Assembly: GCA_947179485.1 (NCBI GenBank)
Contig: OX359245.1
Location: 61,367,067-61,431,066 of the forward strand
Source: Allacma fusca
Lineage: Eukaryota > Arthropoda > Collembola > Symphypleona > Sminthuridae
Length of the DNA: 64,000 nucleotides
Reading direction: 5' to 3'
Part shown: positions 1 through 11,234 of the stretch, in pieces
Numbering within the stretch: position 1 is the first letter of the stretch
Layout of the letters: the number at the start of each line of letters is the position of its first letter
Notes under the pieces: generated by a model
Database searches by the model: none
What the model was told of the DNA's origin: nothing
Seen by the model: the letters and a program-made list of their open reading frames with translations, nothing else
Program-made: the position numbers and the translations under genes

Positions 1-1
1 T

Positions 2-112
2 ATCAATAGAATCGGTAATTCCAATCCCAGAATGTTTTATTTAACTGATCCAGAGGATAATGAACCCATGGACGGAGGGTTTTATGCGCAGGAACTTTCT
101 AAAGTAAACTAT
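2..112 (+). CDS. C-terminal tail of a probable Polinton integrase (partial)
   Basis: An open frame enters from the left edge and ends at a TGA at 110-112, leaving about 36 residues. It contains the segment FYLTDPEDNEP followed by GGFYAQEL. I recall a similar ending (…GEPIxGxFYxxEL…) at the end of retroviral-type integrases of Polintons and related transposon-derived proteins. The catalytic core is outside the window, so the call depends on this tail and on the neighbouring PolB and ATPase. A different element-encoded protein cannot be excluded. Confidence 0.4.
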
Positions 113-143
113 TGACAATATCATCACCAGGACCACCGGTCTA

Positions 144-155
144 CTATATAAGGTG
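144..155 (+). promoter_or_regulatory. Candidate TATA box before the first small element gene
   Basis: The motif TACTATATAAGG lies between the integrase stop at 112 and the next + strand gene. A leader intron candidate follows, with donor GGTAAGT at 228 and acceptor TTTTCCAG ending at 314. The first usable ATG is at 331. Spacing and sequence suit a polymerase II promoter; this is inference only. Confidence 0.35.
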
Positions 156-330
156 AGAACATTTCTAAAAAATTACATTCATCCTCAACAGCTTGTCCTA
201 GACTTTCCAAACTCTTGGATAAATGTTGGTAAGTTTAATTTTGATTATCATGGATGGTCCTGCTTGTGTTTTGAAAACTTTCCAATTTTTATTTTCAATG
301 TTAAAATTTTCCAGAAAATTCAACAAGACC

Positions 331-816
331 ATGGACACTGAAATCAAACATTGTATTAATGCTGTGGAAGGTAACTCCACTGCTGAAACTACATCTATTG
401 GAGGATCTGAGAGTGGAATATCCTTGGATAACATGGATATCGATTCCGGAGATGTCGCCGGTGGTGTTGTAAAACTTAGAGGACCTAAGAAACCAACATT
501 TCGCATTCATGGAAATCCAATGGACCCGCACCGCCCAAAAGTTTGGTTCTCAAAGGCCGGAGAAGGAACAAAGCGTGTATTCATGAATATTTCAAGACTC
601 TGCCTCAATGGAACCAAGATGCGGATGAACTTCAAAGTAACCCAAACCGCTGAAGTTATTAGTAACCTTGTGTATTACTACAATGTCGTACATGCCGATG
701 TTGATGAACTTTATGAAACGTTATCCAGCTGTATGGCACAGACTGAAGAACGTATTGCTAAAAGAGACGGTAAAATTTTAGAAAGTAATGATACTCCAGA
801 TGGTGTATGTAAATAG
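331..816 (+). CDS. Small Polinton-element protein of unknown function (161 aa)
   Basis: Not recognised. I take ATG 331 as the start because a plausible 86-bp leader intron (229-314) ends just upstream and the earlier in-frame ATGs lie inside it. The N-terminal third is acidic and rich in Ser/Gly (MDTEIKHC…, SLDNMDIDSGD). A basic, conserved-looking middle follows (PKKPTFRIHGNP, KVWFSKAGEGTKRVFMNIS), then a helical C-terminus (QTAEVISNLVYYYNVV) with a charged tail. No signal peptide or membrane segment is visible. It sits on the integrase strand, convergent with the ATPase and PolB genes. A structural or DNA-binding accessory protein is possible, but nothing proves it. Confidence 0.5.
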   Translation: MDTEIKHCINAVEGNSTAETTSIGGSESGISLDNMDIDSGDVAGGVVKLRGPKKPTFRIHGNPMDPHRPKVWFSKAGEGTKRVFMNISRLCLNGTKMRMNFKVTQTAEVISNLVYYYNVVHADVDELYETLSSCMAQTEERIAKRDGKILESNDTPDGVCK

Positions 817-1066
817 ATTTAAAACGTTTGTGTAAAAATTATAAATAAATCTTACATTCACTTTTACAAGTATAAATGCTGCTTTTCTCTATGAATCATG
901 AACCATTCTTCCATATTCTCTCATCAACTTGTTTTCATAAATACATTTATAGACATTCGAATTTTACTCCCAATTTTTCTGTTCTTTCTGACTATTTCAA
1001 TTAATACTCTGCTATCTTTATTCCTTCATAAACATTGTGCATTCATACCCCAAGACGTTGGAAATA

Positions 1067-1655
1067 ATGGCTCAGGCTTCGCTGGATAAACAGTCTATGG
1101 AAATGGATTCAACTATTAGTGGTAAGAATAAGTTATTGCTTCCCCGCAGGCGATTACCGCGGCGCGCGCGCACGTAGCTGTAACGGTTTGGCCGCAAAAA
1201 GGGAGGGGACGCAGGAAGTCCCAAACCTTACCCTATATCTGCCCCTTCCTTCGCCCCTGCGTACAAACATAATATGATTGAGAAGACATTATCTACTTTT
1301 TTTAACAGCAGTTGTAGCTAATGTGATTCATGAGGAAACTGGCATTGATGTGTGTGGTACTTGGGATTGGCTTAAAGTAACACCAATGAACATTAAGCCA
1401 TCATATTCCCCATCATCTTCGTCTACAGGATCAACACCTGAAATATCCACTGATGATTCCACCAAGCCAATGATTGATCCAAGAGTGAATAAAAGAAAGG
1501 CGACTACACCTCTCAAAGATGCTGGTATGCTAAAATCAGCAAAGAGCCGTGTAAAGTTGGACAAACTTGCTGCCAAAAAGAAGAAGGATCAACATGGTGG
1601 TGGTGTGATTAAAAGACTGTACCCAGTCTTTATCGACCCTGTTGACTCTTATTAG
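1067..1655 (+). CDS. Two-exon small basic element protein, unknown function
   Basis: Exon 1 is 1067-1121 (starts MAQASLDKQ) and exon 2 is 1309-1655. They join in frame across a GTAAG…TTTAACAG intron to give about 133 aa. The exon 2 product has a Ser/Thr-rich stretch and then a strongly basic part (VNKRKATTPLKD, KLAAKKKKDQH), which would suit nucleic-acid binding. The frame ends at 1655. Another frame from 1659 to 1853 (CKDTLDAEQMERNRTVFVSI) stays open and could be a further exon or a frameshifted C-terminus, since a possible acceptor (CTCTTATTAG) lies at 1646-1655. The intron contains an unusually GC-rich stretch. The function is unknown. Confidence 0.45.
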
Positions 1656-1658
1656 ACA

Positions 1659-1853
1659 TTGTGCAAAGACACTTTGGATGCAGAACAGATGGAGCGGAAT
1701 AGGACTGTATTTGTCTCCATTGATCGTGTATGCGGTGAATGCGATGAACGACAGTTCACATTCATTCAGGATGGGAATAAGATTTGTATGCGTTTTATTG
1801 ACTTTGAATTTATCAGTCGATATTACAAGAATTATTTTAATATGAATATTTAA
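1659..1853 (+). CDS. Open frame continuing the previous gene; possible last exon or frameshifted end
   Basis: This is about 64 codons with natural-looking composition (MERNRTVFVSIDRVCGECDE, QFTFIQDGNKICMRF), ending 2 bp before the convergent ATPase stop codon at 1856-1858. It begins 3 bases after the stop of the preceding frame, so it is more likely the tail of that gene (through splicing or after a frameshift) than an independent gene. It has no recognised domain. The two Cys (CGEC) could suggest metal binding, but that is weak. Confidence 0.35.
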   Translation: MCKDTLDAEQMERNRTVFVSIDRVCGECDERQFTFIQDGNKICMRFIDFEFISRYYKNYFNMNI

Positions 1854-1855
1854 TT

Positions 1856-2509
1856 TTATTTATTTGGATTAATAAAAATAACACAATCATTATCCGGGAA
1901 TACATTATTTCTAAGCCTATATTTATCATCCTGAGTCTGGCTGCAATCAATCATAAGGTATCCATGGGGTATGGATATGCACTGTTTATATGCCTCCTTA
2001 ATGAGTGGGTACTTCTTACCACAGTTCATCATCCATCCAATCCGGTTAACTTCTTGGGTCTCCCTCGGGTTTTTAAACAAACAAATGTACTTGGCATTAG
2101 TAGTTAGTGGACGCAGCCCATCATGGAAAAAGTTTTGAGTTATGAATATGATGGAGCAATTTCTATGGTGACTCCCTCTAACAAATGCCTGCAGGACTTC
2201 TTTAGACTTTGAAGCCTCCTCCATCAAATCATCCAAAATGTACAAGTATGGATTAAGCAGATCGTCACCATATTCTGTGGGGAGTCCTTCATGGAATTGT
2301 ATTTCAGGGAATTCTTTTTTAATGGATGCAAATACGTGGGGCTGATTTATCCCATAGCACTATACCACATACTTTACATTGGGAAATATGATTTTGTTTC
2401 GACGGGCTATTATGCTCTTAGTTAGGACTGATTTGCCCGACATTGTGGGACCAGAAAAAATAAAATTAAAAGGTGCATGAAGAGAGTAGTCAAATACAGG
2501 TGCATCCAT
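1856..2509 (-). pseudogene. A32/FtsK-like DNA packaging ATPase, broken by one stop
   Basis: Read on the minus strand from ATG 2509, the frame gives a Walker A motif (FSGPTMSGKS) near residues 18-27. An in-frame TAG follows at 2360-2362 (codon 50). The same frame then reopens to 1856 with a Walker B-like LYILDDLMEE and a polar sensor-like region (SIIFITQNFF), as in viral packaging ATPases. Total span is 217 codons, a little short for the family. In intact elements this enzyme would pump DNA into capsids. The single stop and the otherwise open frame indicate a fairly recent loss. It is convergent with the small + strand genes and co-directional with PolB. Confidence 0.65.
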
Positions 2510-2749
2510 GATGAAGTATGAATTGAGAATAATATGAAAAATAAAGTAATGTGTGTTATTTGTTTGTAAGTATTTTTGAATTTTTTCTAGGAATTATTAT
2601 TTGTTTTTCAATATAAATAACCGGATACATACATGTTGATATTTAACATATACAATGACATACACAATAATATATACAATATATTAGTTATACACGCATA
2701 TATTACATCGGTCTACGCATGTCATCATCAACAATTCGTAAACATTCAT

Positions 2750-5700
2750 CTAAATTATTACATATGGAATGTCCTTATGCCCATAGGCTAAACTAGAATT
2801 AAAATCTACATGAAATCGTTTATTATCAAAAGCTGTCAACCCTCTCTTCGTTTCGTTTGTATTATAAATTCTATGACCTACAGCTGCTATTTTTCTATAA
2901 TTAACAACAGTACTTGAGCCTAGTGTTTTGAGAATTCTATCATAGTCCTTGAATTTCTGATGTCGTTTTACAAAAGACTTTGGAATACCCTTAGCCTTTT
3001 TATCAACTATACCATCCTGAGATATTTATGTATACATTTTAGCTTTTAAAAATCTCATGGACTTTATTGGATGGCCTGCAGATACATCTTTCATTACCCC
3101 TCTCACTTTTTTATTCTCATCTTTAAAATAAGGTGCCCATTCGGGGTCTACTCTAGGCGCTGTATTGTAGGGTTTAAAATTAGAAAGGTCAAACAACTCA
3201 TGTTTTTCAAGCATATCCCTGTATACATCTAAAGTATGATTACCACTCTCAATATGCACCATAAGGCTATCAGTGTCAGTGCCTATTAGTTTCAGCTCAC
3301 AGCCAGTATCACTATTATACAAGGTTTTAAGATATCCATAATAAAAATCATACATTACATTTTTACTAATATCGAGACATGATATTCCTGTATATATGGG
3401 CTTATTCAAGTATGCATTAGTTTTCCTCATAATGAACAATGCTACATCACGGTTTACAAGTACAATATCCTTCAAAGTTGCCTTTTTGGCAAAATTAATT
3501 GCACAGTCAGAAAAAATTCCATTACAATTACGCTTTTGTGTTAACAAATATATTTGGGATCGATCTCTAACCTGTTCAAGGCTCTTCCCGAAAACGGCAT
3601 TTATTAATAGCTTCCAGAAATCCTTCTCAAATTCTGTCGTAGCTAATCTTCTCTGATCTGTGCATAAATCTATGTACCCCTTAAGCCAGGCCGATTGTTT
3701 AAATTTTAAAATTCGATGAACCTTGTCTAATTTCATTCCTAGGCGTAGATATGTTTTTAGAATAGTGTAATGCACGACATATTTAATTTTCTTATTCAAA
3801 TCTGTGACTAGCTTTCTATTTTTAAGGGCTCCTTCAGAAACTTTCAACTCCTTCATCTCCCATTGGTATGACGACATTTCATCAATATTAACAGCTCGTT
3901 TTTCAGGTGCCAAAGGGTAATTAATAAAATATTCATGCAAGCTCTCATCTACACTAAGATCTACCTCAAAAAAGTACCCTTCAGAACCATCATTAGGCAA
4001 ATCCATTATATTTGTTTCATGAGAGAGATACACAACTTCCCCATCTGTCAACCATTTAAACCCACCTGTAGGGAGATGAGAGTCCATTGCCTTTGCATAT
4101 AATGAATTGGCATCCCAGTACATTATATATGAACATTTTTGGGATTTGTCATAACTATCCTTCATATATTTATTGTTAGCATCTGCACAACGTATGGAGC
4201 CTGTACCTGCATAGCCTCCTCTAATTCCAGCTTCTAAAAATGTATGGGTGTCATTGTCCCTGATGTATTCTAGGTTAACCTTACTAAATTTTAAAGCAGC
4301 CTGCCAAGTTATCATAGGTAAACTCAAAAACCGTGCAGGATCAAGCTGGAACTTATTCGAAACAATATCGCGGAAATTTTGGAATACGTCAGCAAGTAAA
4401 GAAACATCTAACTGACAATAAAAATTGCAATATTCTCCCATTGTCTGAATTCCAAATGTTTCCCAAACTAATTTTGCATGCTCATAGTCCCCTGGAGTAA
4501 TATGCTCATCTTTTAATTTGGAATAGAATGCATCAATACCTGGCAGTTCCTGTTTTTCCAAATCACTATATGACTTGATAGTTTCATAAGGGAAAACCCC
4601 CTTTCTAAATAAAAGACGCTGCTGTTCTACTGCCTGGGGAAAATCTCTTGTAAATACCTCTTTAGTTACCCTGAATTTATCTTCCCCTTCAACCCCTAAC
4701 ACTTCCGTAAGTTTATCCAGCGAGGAGTTTAAAAATCGTAGACTGTCAATGAATGTCAATGTATCATTAATCTCAATAGACATAAACGTTTCGGTGCTCA
4801 GAGGTACTACAGAGACGTCCTCAATCAATTCATGGTTTAAATTATAGACTATAGGATGGCTGTCATAACCACTAAAATTATGTACAACGACTGGTATTTT
4901 AGAACACCAGCCGGCCCTAATGTTACAGGAGCTATGCGCATGCCCTATGTACATATACGTATAATGATCGTGATGCTCTACAGGTGCCCAACCATCTTTC
5001 TCCTGTGGATCAATATCCTCATTACAGAAAAAACAAATCGATTGATTAATTTCAGCCATTTTCTCAGCACTTGGATATATTCGATTCCTTGATGCATGTT
5101 CTTGCCTATCCTTTATCTTTTGACTAAGAGCTTGGGAAAAGGAGATTAAATCTCTGAAAAAAGTATCCATCAGATTTTCATCATCTGATTGAATATGATG
5201 AGTACTCTTGTGTTCAACTTTTCCATATGGATCAACACAAATGTATGAATACTACGGAATATGCTCGTGTGTGTACTGTTTAGTCCCTCCTGACTTTGAA
5301 AGTCTAAAATGGAATTCATGAAGATCATGAACCTTGGAAAATCTATAAATTGGGAGCTGACCATCAACCTGTACTTTAGGAACTAATTTGGACTCGAAAT
5401 CTAAGTAAATAATGAAAGGAGCTGGAACCATAAAACTATAAGAATTAAATTTAATCGAAGCATCCGGATTCTCTATGAAACTTGCTTTCTGTGCACCTAT
5501 CTCAACACATCTTTCCAAATGTCTCTGTAGCGTTTCGTCTGAAGCAAACGTGGTTAAACAATATCTACATAAGTGTTGCCTGTTTTGCACTTTGGAATTA
5601 TTAAATAATTGCTGAATATCGGTGCAAAGGACAAAGTGTTCAGTGGAAGGTTCGTCGACTCTAGGCAAACACGCTCATTAGGTTCAATAATATTTTCTAC

Positions 5701-7125
5701 CTGTTCCTGCTGAATTATAAGGATTAAGTCTAATTCATACTGTATATCTTTTTTTATACGTGGTCTGCTAGTCTTCCTACTATCTTTATTTTCAGCTGGT
5801 GCTTTACCCTGAGGACTGCTTTTACTAATGTACAATGGAAAACTATGTTTCTGTAACAATTTTCTCCTTTTCTGTGCTAACTGTTTTCCTTTCAATTTCT
5901 CTAATAATGGATGACTACTTGTAATTCCCGTATCATCAAATCCGAATACATTTACTGAAATATTGGGGTTAAGCTTTTCAAATAAAGGTAGTTGTTCAAC
6001 TGTCATAGGCATTTGGATACCATCTAGCTTAAATTTTTGAATTATTTCTCTATATGTTTTCATTTCTTCTACCTTATATTTAGAAGACTTAATACCTGCA
6101 GCTACAGCAAATAGAAAGCATGCATTTAAATCCCTGTCGTGTTTAAACAATGCCTGTCTTTCAGTAAGCTCCTCGGAATTATATGCCTCCTGACTGTTAT
6201 CAACATTAACGAATAGGCCCTTTTCTCGACAAGCTAGCAAGTATGGTAATGGTAAATAGGAACCCCCACGAAGTGGTTGGTATTTCATAATTATCATATC
6301 TAAAATAGGAATGTCACACAATGCGAGGCCTGACCCATTTTGACAGTACTCGTCAATCATGTTAACTAATTTTTCTACAATGATACTAAGAGTAAACTCT
6401 ATTGACTCTCTATGTAGGATAGTGTGCGCAAATGAAGACATCCACTTGTTAAAACGGGACACGCATTCGGGCTCTAACCTTTCAAATATGCAGTGTAAAT
6501 GAATAATTATTTTTATATTCCTAAAATTATCCATATCGGAATTAATTTGTTGCATGAGTTGTGTCTTTATGCATTCAAAAAAACCTCTGAGGTCTCCAGC
6601 TTGTGCACTGTTATCTATATCTATTCGGTATGACCTTAATGAATCAGTAAATGCAGCATGAGAGGGGTACAGTGTAAATATATTATTTATTGGTGCTTCA
6701 GCACCATCACCAATTTGAACATTATGAACAAGTGTATTATGATTGTTAAAATCTAACTGTCTTCTAAATCTCATATTGCATAATGTACAAAACAAACTGT
6801 CTTCTTCTACAAGTTCTCTATGACATTGGGCTAAGTGTACATCAATTTCTTCCCTATTTACAAATTCCAAGTGACATGACCTACACCGGTTGTGCCTGTA
6901 ACAATCATTAATGAAATTATACGTACCTCTATTATGATCCATTTGATGACTTGGACCAGCAATTGCATTATCACTATTTGCACTATTGTCAATGTTTTCA
7001 GCTTGTTGAAGTTGATCAGCGCTAAATGCCCGCATATTACATATTTTCGGAATTGTGTTGACCTGGGGGATCCGAATCTGCATTCGGATTTTAGGAATTC
7101 CCTCCAGGTCAGGAGCTATGCCCAT
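2750..7125 (-). pseudogene. Protein-primed family B DNA polymerase of the element, multiply broken
   Basis: The N-terminal frame (7125 to about 5660) carries C2H2-like zinc fingers (CRSCHLEF…, CTLCNMRF…H…H) and then an LRGGSYLPLP/ACFLFAVA region. A frameshift near 5668 moves to the next frame, which holds exonuclease motif I (IIYLDFES, about 5395-5420). An in-frame TAG lies at 5252-5254. Beyond it are Exo II (FSGYDSHP, about 4855), Exo III (YCQLDVSLLADVF, about 4400), polymerase motif A (YWDANSLYAK, about 4110), motif B (NAVFGKSLEQV, about 3590) and motif C (GTDTDSL, about 3275). Another in-frame stop is at 3026-3028, after which the frame is open to 2750. About 1,455 codons in all, the large size expected for arthropod Polinton PolB. 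It is a decayed copy. Confidence 0.8.
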
Positions 7126-7150
7126 TTAATTAAAAAAAAGGAATATGTGA

Positions 7151-7219
7151 AAATGTCCACTGGAAAAAAGTGAAGGGCGCCCTATGCCTTAAGCATAGGG
7201 AAATGTCCAGTGGACATTT
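7151..7219. repeat. Nested palindrome beside the PolB start
   Basis: An outer inverted repeat (AAATGTCCACTGGA at 7151-7164, matched at 7206-7219) encloses an inner one (CCCTATGC at 7180-7187 with GCATAGGG at 7193-7200). It lies 26 bp upstream of the PolB ATG and could be an element end, a small MITE or an extruding hairpin. No target duplication was identified. Confidence 0.5.
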
Positions 7220-7393
7220 CAGGCCGTCTCACCATAGACATACATCCTACTAAAACCATCCCAAAAACCTCAAGCTAAACCCTGGAATTACGTTTATTTT
7301 GACTAGAAATAGAAAACGAATGTGAGGAGAATTGCACCAATACACATTCAAAATTGTTATTACTATCAAAATGTAAATATTAATGAATTATAG

Positions 7394-9223
7394 GTGTTTG
7401 AAAATGTCCTGAAAGACAAACCTGCTCTACTGGAAAAAATCTGTTGTCTTAAAGGTGATATGCTTCTTCCAAATTGTGAATTTAACGAATCGACAATGGA
7501 ACTTATAGGGGATGTTGAGTTGGTGATACACTGCGCCGGGGCAATTTACTTCAACATGGCACTTCCAAAAATCATGACGCTCAATGTGGGCGGTACTTAT
7601 AACGTTCTTACAGTCGCAATCCAAATGAGGAACGTCAAGGTAACACAACACAAGTACAATTCAATATACGGTTTACTGAACTATTGCAAATCGCACACCG
7701 TTGAAAACATTCATTTGTCAATAGTGAATTTTACATTCCGTTTATGCAAGTTTACAATAAACTAATATTCTGCAACCCTCATTGTTTTTGATCATAGTAA
7801 TAACCTAGTATTCATGTCTCCAACAGGCCTTTGTATACGTTTCAACGGCGTTTTGTATGCACCAAGATACTCCATTGGAAGAAAAGGTTTACGAAACAAC
7901 TATTGATCCATTAGAAGCGTTGAATGTCTTCCAAAACATGCCTAAAGAGTGGCTGAAATCTGTGACCAAAACGTAACTGGCGAACGTGTTAAGCTTTTTT
8001 TAAAAAAAAATATTTAAAGTAGTACATTTGTTTAAATGATTTCTCTTTTTGAACAAGGATTTTGGAAGACAAGCCAAACACATATTCGTATTCAAAGCAT
8101 ATGGCAGAAAAGCTTGTGGAATCATTCAAGAACCAACTTCCAATTTGTATAGTTCGTCCCGGTGCCAGTTAGCTAACAAAAGATTCCAAAAAATATAATA
8201 AATAAAATTCCCTCGGATTAAAACGAAAATAAAATATTGTCTAACAAATGTATGTTATTAGTTCTAGGTGCACACAAGGAACCTCTTTTAGGATGGAGTA
8301 ACACTAGTTCTAGTATTAGCCAATACTATCACATGATATTTTCCGGAGCTTACCAAACGCTTCTAATTAACCCAAACGGAAGGTTTGCTATAACACCAGT
8401 AGATTACGCTGTGAATACAATTTTGGCAGTTGCTTGGAGACGTGGAACATTGTAAGAATCAATGTTTCTTTTCAAAAATGTATTTAAATATTGTTTTCAC
8501 ATTTACTTGATTTTACTTTTACTAGTTCCGACAGCGGACTTGTTGTGTATAACTGTGTTCCGAAATCAGAAAATCAAGTTTTACACCGGCAAGTTATAAA
8601 CTGGGGCTACGACACTGTACAGAATCAATCCAACGCAATTATTCATTACATATTTTCACCCGGTTATTCTACCAGTAAATTCATGTTCCGTTGGAAAAAT
8701 CGTCTATTTTTTGAGCTATGTTCGTTTCTGATGGGTCCTTTTGGGCAAAATAGGAAACACAGGTAAATATACCATAATATGTTTTAAGCACATTGCATTT
8801 TGAGCAGATCTTGAATTTCTTATTTTAAAAAACCACCCTTTCGCAACAAAAATTTACAATTGGTTCAATTTAAATGAAGCATAAAGATTTCAATGATATT
8901 TAGATTAAACTAGCGGCTTACGTTAACATAAAACCCTATAAAACGATAGATACTTTCCTTAAAATACGAACTTTAAGTTACAGCCGAGAATAGTTTTTCA
9001 GCTCTCTCGGTTTGTAAATTATTTAAATAATAAAATCATTCATATTTATTTCAGTTTGGCAATGCAGCAACTGAAAGCATGCTCGATTGCCCAAACATTC
9101 ATGCCTTTTTCTTTAAATGAATGGAACTTTATTACTACAAACATGGAGCGCCTGGATCTTGAAATGAATCCAAAAGACCGAATTATATTTTATACCGACT
9201 TTGGCGAAATAAACTGGGAATGA
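7394..9223 (+). CDS. Fatty acyl-CoA reductase (FAR), 5' exon(s) missing
   Basis: Six exons join in frame: 7394-7639, 7827-7972, 8058-8167, 8268-8451, 8526-8762 and 9055-9223, about 363 aa. FAR enzymes use NADPH to reduce fatty acyl-CoA to fatty alcohols for waxes, pheromones and cuticle lipids. Visible hallmarks are the Rossmann-fold segment LVIHCAGAIYFN with NVGGTYNVL, then FVYVSTAF, the catalytic-type YSYSKHMAEKL, VRPGAS, KEPLLGW, PVDYAVN, and a C-terminal FAR region (NEWNFITTNMERL…INWE). The first exon(s), with the GxxGFxG NADPH loop, are absent between the Polinton-like element and 7394. A TGA at 9221 cuts the protein just after INWE; family-like residues continue in frame for about 12 codons. 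The gene may be a truncated pseudogene, or its first exons may lie left of the window. Confidence 0.75.
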
Positions 9224-10342
9224 TTTGCAAAAAGCTTCATCAAAGAGCTCAGCATGTTTTAAAATTTGGAACAAAATAATGATGCTATGTGACCGTTACA
9301 AGGTTTTGTTCAGCATATGAAAGATTATGGTACACACATATCAATACTACTGGGCAAATATACCCGAATAAAATTTTCTTGTTCAAGTACATAAACATTT
9401 ATTTTTCGTTTTACACGATTGTTTATAGGAAACCACACAAAGAATAATGATTTGGTTTTTTTGGTGCATGTTCCGCCTCATATATGTTGGAGGACATATA
9501 GTTGCACATGAAAGACCAATCCATAAGGAGTAGAAATCGTCCTGGGGAGTATCTGTATGGCCTTAATATATCAAAAACCATTACGATAGGCGACCACTTA
9601 ATTGGGATTATATGATACTGTTTCGAACGTAAATTCAATGTCATGAATCGATTCCAGGGTAAATCTACCGACCCCAGTCTGGTTGACTTCGTCAACCCAA
9701 ATGCCTCCTGAATCCATTATAAGTTACATAATAGCCTAGTAGATTATTGTGAGCAAAACTAGCAGAATTGATTTGACGAAAAGGGCATAAAGCCTGGTAG
9801 ACAAAAAAGGAAGCAAAACACAAAGCTGTCCTTGGTAACAGGCCATCCCAGATAAATCATTTTAGCATGGTATATCGCTTTGTGGATGGTTGCAATATCA
9901 TCGTCAATTAGTGTAAAGAAATACATTGGTAACACTACTTCCCTGGCACATCGGCAGGAAGTTCCTTGCTGTTGACAATAAAATGTAAATGGGGATGATA
10001 AATATACTGTGCTCACTGTTTGTTGTAGCACCTTAAGATCTACACTGATGTTCGGCTCGTTCTAATGGTCACTTTGTACCCCCGGAATAGAATTCGTGGT
10101 TGAGTTCTGAAATATTGATCTGTTAGTATCGCTGGAAAATAATAGCAGTTCACAAGGGTAGCTCTAATAGTTACTGGTACTTGTGTTTGATCTACTAAAT
10201 TGACCAAATAATGCTTGGCGGAGACATAAAAAGATAGTAGTAAAACATGATTTGTTAATTCAAAGTATAGATAGGGCGTACTCTAGAAAATTAAAGCACG
10301 TCATGTTGTTGGCGTGGCTGCTTGTCAGTCCTCGCGATAAAT
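9224..10342. other. No gene supported
   Basis: The region is AT-rich. It contains two 90-codon open frames on the minus strand (9423-9695 and 9759-10031) without recognisable domains, splice partners or repeat copies. A decayed gene on the minus strand is possible but not shown. Confidence 0.4.
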
Positions 10343-10350
10343 GCCTAACC

Positions 10351-11226
10351 CAAAGATGGGCTCCTCGCCTGAAACTAGGCCTTGTAAATAGGCAACTAGG
10401 AATGAAGGAAAGCAAAACGGATAGGTTTTAGGAAAGTAACTAGGAAGGTTATAGAATTTATGTCAAAACTAGGAAATAGAATAGGAAGGCTGAGAACATG
10501 TAAAATAATAGGCGAGTTCATAGGAAGGGTGAGGGAATTGGAAGGATCCTAGGAAGGACTACCGGGAAGATATATTTGATGCCAACCAGCGGCAAGAGAT
10601 GAAACTGGTTTGTATGATTTCTGCTAGTTATTTGTATTGGACCGTATTACGTTGAATAAACGACATAGTCAAAAACAAACTGTGAAGAAATTCCACCCAT
10701 ATGGACCCCACTAATAGATAGACGTCTAGATTCGGTGTTTATTATTTATTATTGGTGTTAGACATAGTGTGCTGTGAACAGGGTTTATTTTTAGTACATT
10801 AATATTCTGAATGCTGCTAATGTTGAAATGTATCTTCCGGAAAATCAATCCAAACTTGGAAATTATCATGTGTTCGTCTAACAATATATATTTTAAATTA
10901 TGACAATTATCATATTTACACGCTTATGTTAATGTATATTGTTTCTCAACGCTATTCGTAAAGATATGTACAATTTTGACCAAACCGGCAAAGGCATACC
11001 CAACCAATTAAGGCTGAACAAAGGCAATTCAGACTGAACTAGGAATTTTGTAGGCCCTACTAGGCAATTTAATAATCTGACAAGGAAATAGGAAGGGCAA
11101 TTATATGCCCATTTTAGGAAAAGTAAATCAGCAAAAGTTCGGTTTAGGAAGGGTATTGGGAAGGACAATCGAGATTACATTGTAGAGGTAAGGTTTCAGG
11201 CGAGGAAAACCAGTTGCCCATCTTTG
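10351..11226. mobile_element. Non-autonomous hAT element (876 bp) with TAGGAAGG-type subterminal words
   Basis: The termini are an inverted CAAAGATGGGC (11 bp). The element is flanked by a perfect 8-bp target duplication GCCTAACC (10343-10350 and 11227-11234), diagnostic of hAT insertion. Both subterminal zones repeat variants of TAGGAAGG/AACTAGG in opposite senses. No transposase is encoded. Confidence 0.85.
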
Positions 11227-11234
11227 GCCTAACC

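Larger units (their letters stand above)
1..7125. mobile_element. Decayed Maverick/Polinton-like (adintovirus-like) element, left end outside window
   Basis: The segment holds an integrase-like C-terminal tail (+), two small + strand genes, a packaging-ATPase remnant (-) and a protein-primed family B DNA polymerase remnant (-). Integrase, PolB and an A32/FtsK-like ATPase are the core of Maverick/Polinton elements, hence the call. No capsid, penton or protease gene was recognised; they may lie left of position 1. PolB carries a frameshift and two in-frame stops, and the ATPase one stop, so this copy is inactive. Terminal inverted repeats could not be located because the left end is missing. 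A nested palindrome at 7151-7219 might mark the right side. The element type rests on motif recognition. Confidence 0.65.

Noticed and set aside
3396-5092. Plus-strand open frames across the PolB region
   Set aside because: Antisense shadows of the polymerase code.
9423-10031. Two 90-codon minus-strand frames
   Set aside because: No recognised motif, no convincing splice signals linking them, poor composition.
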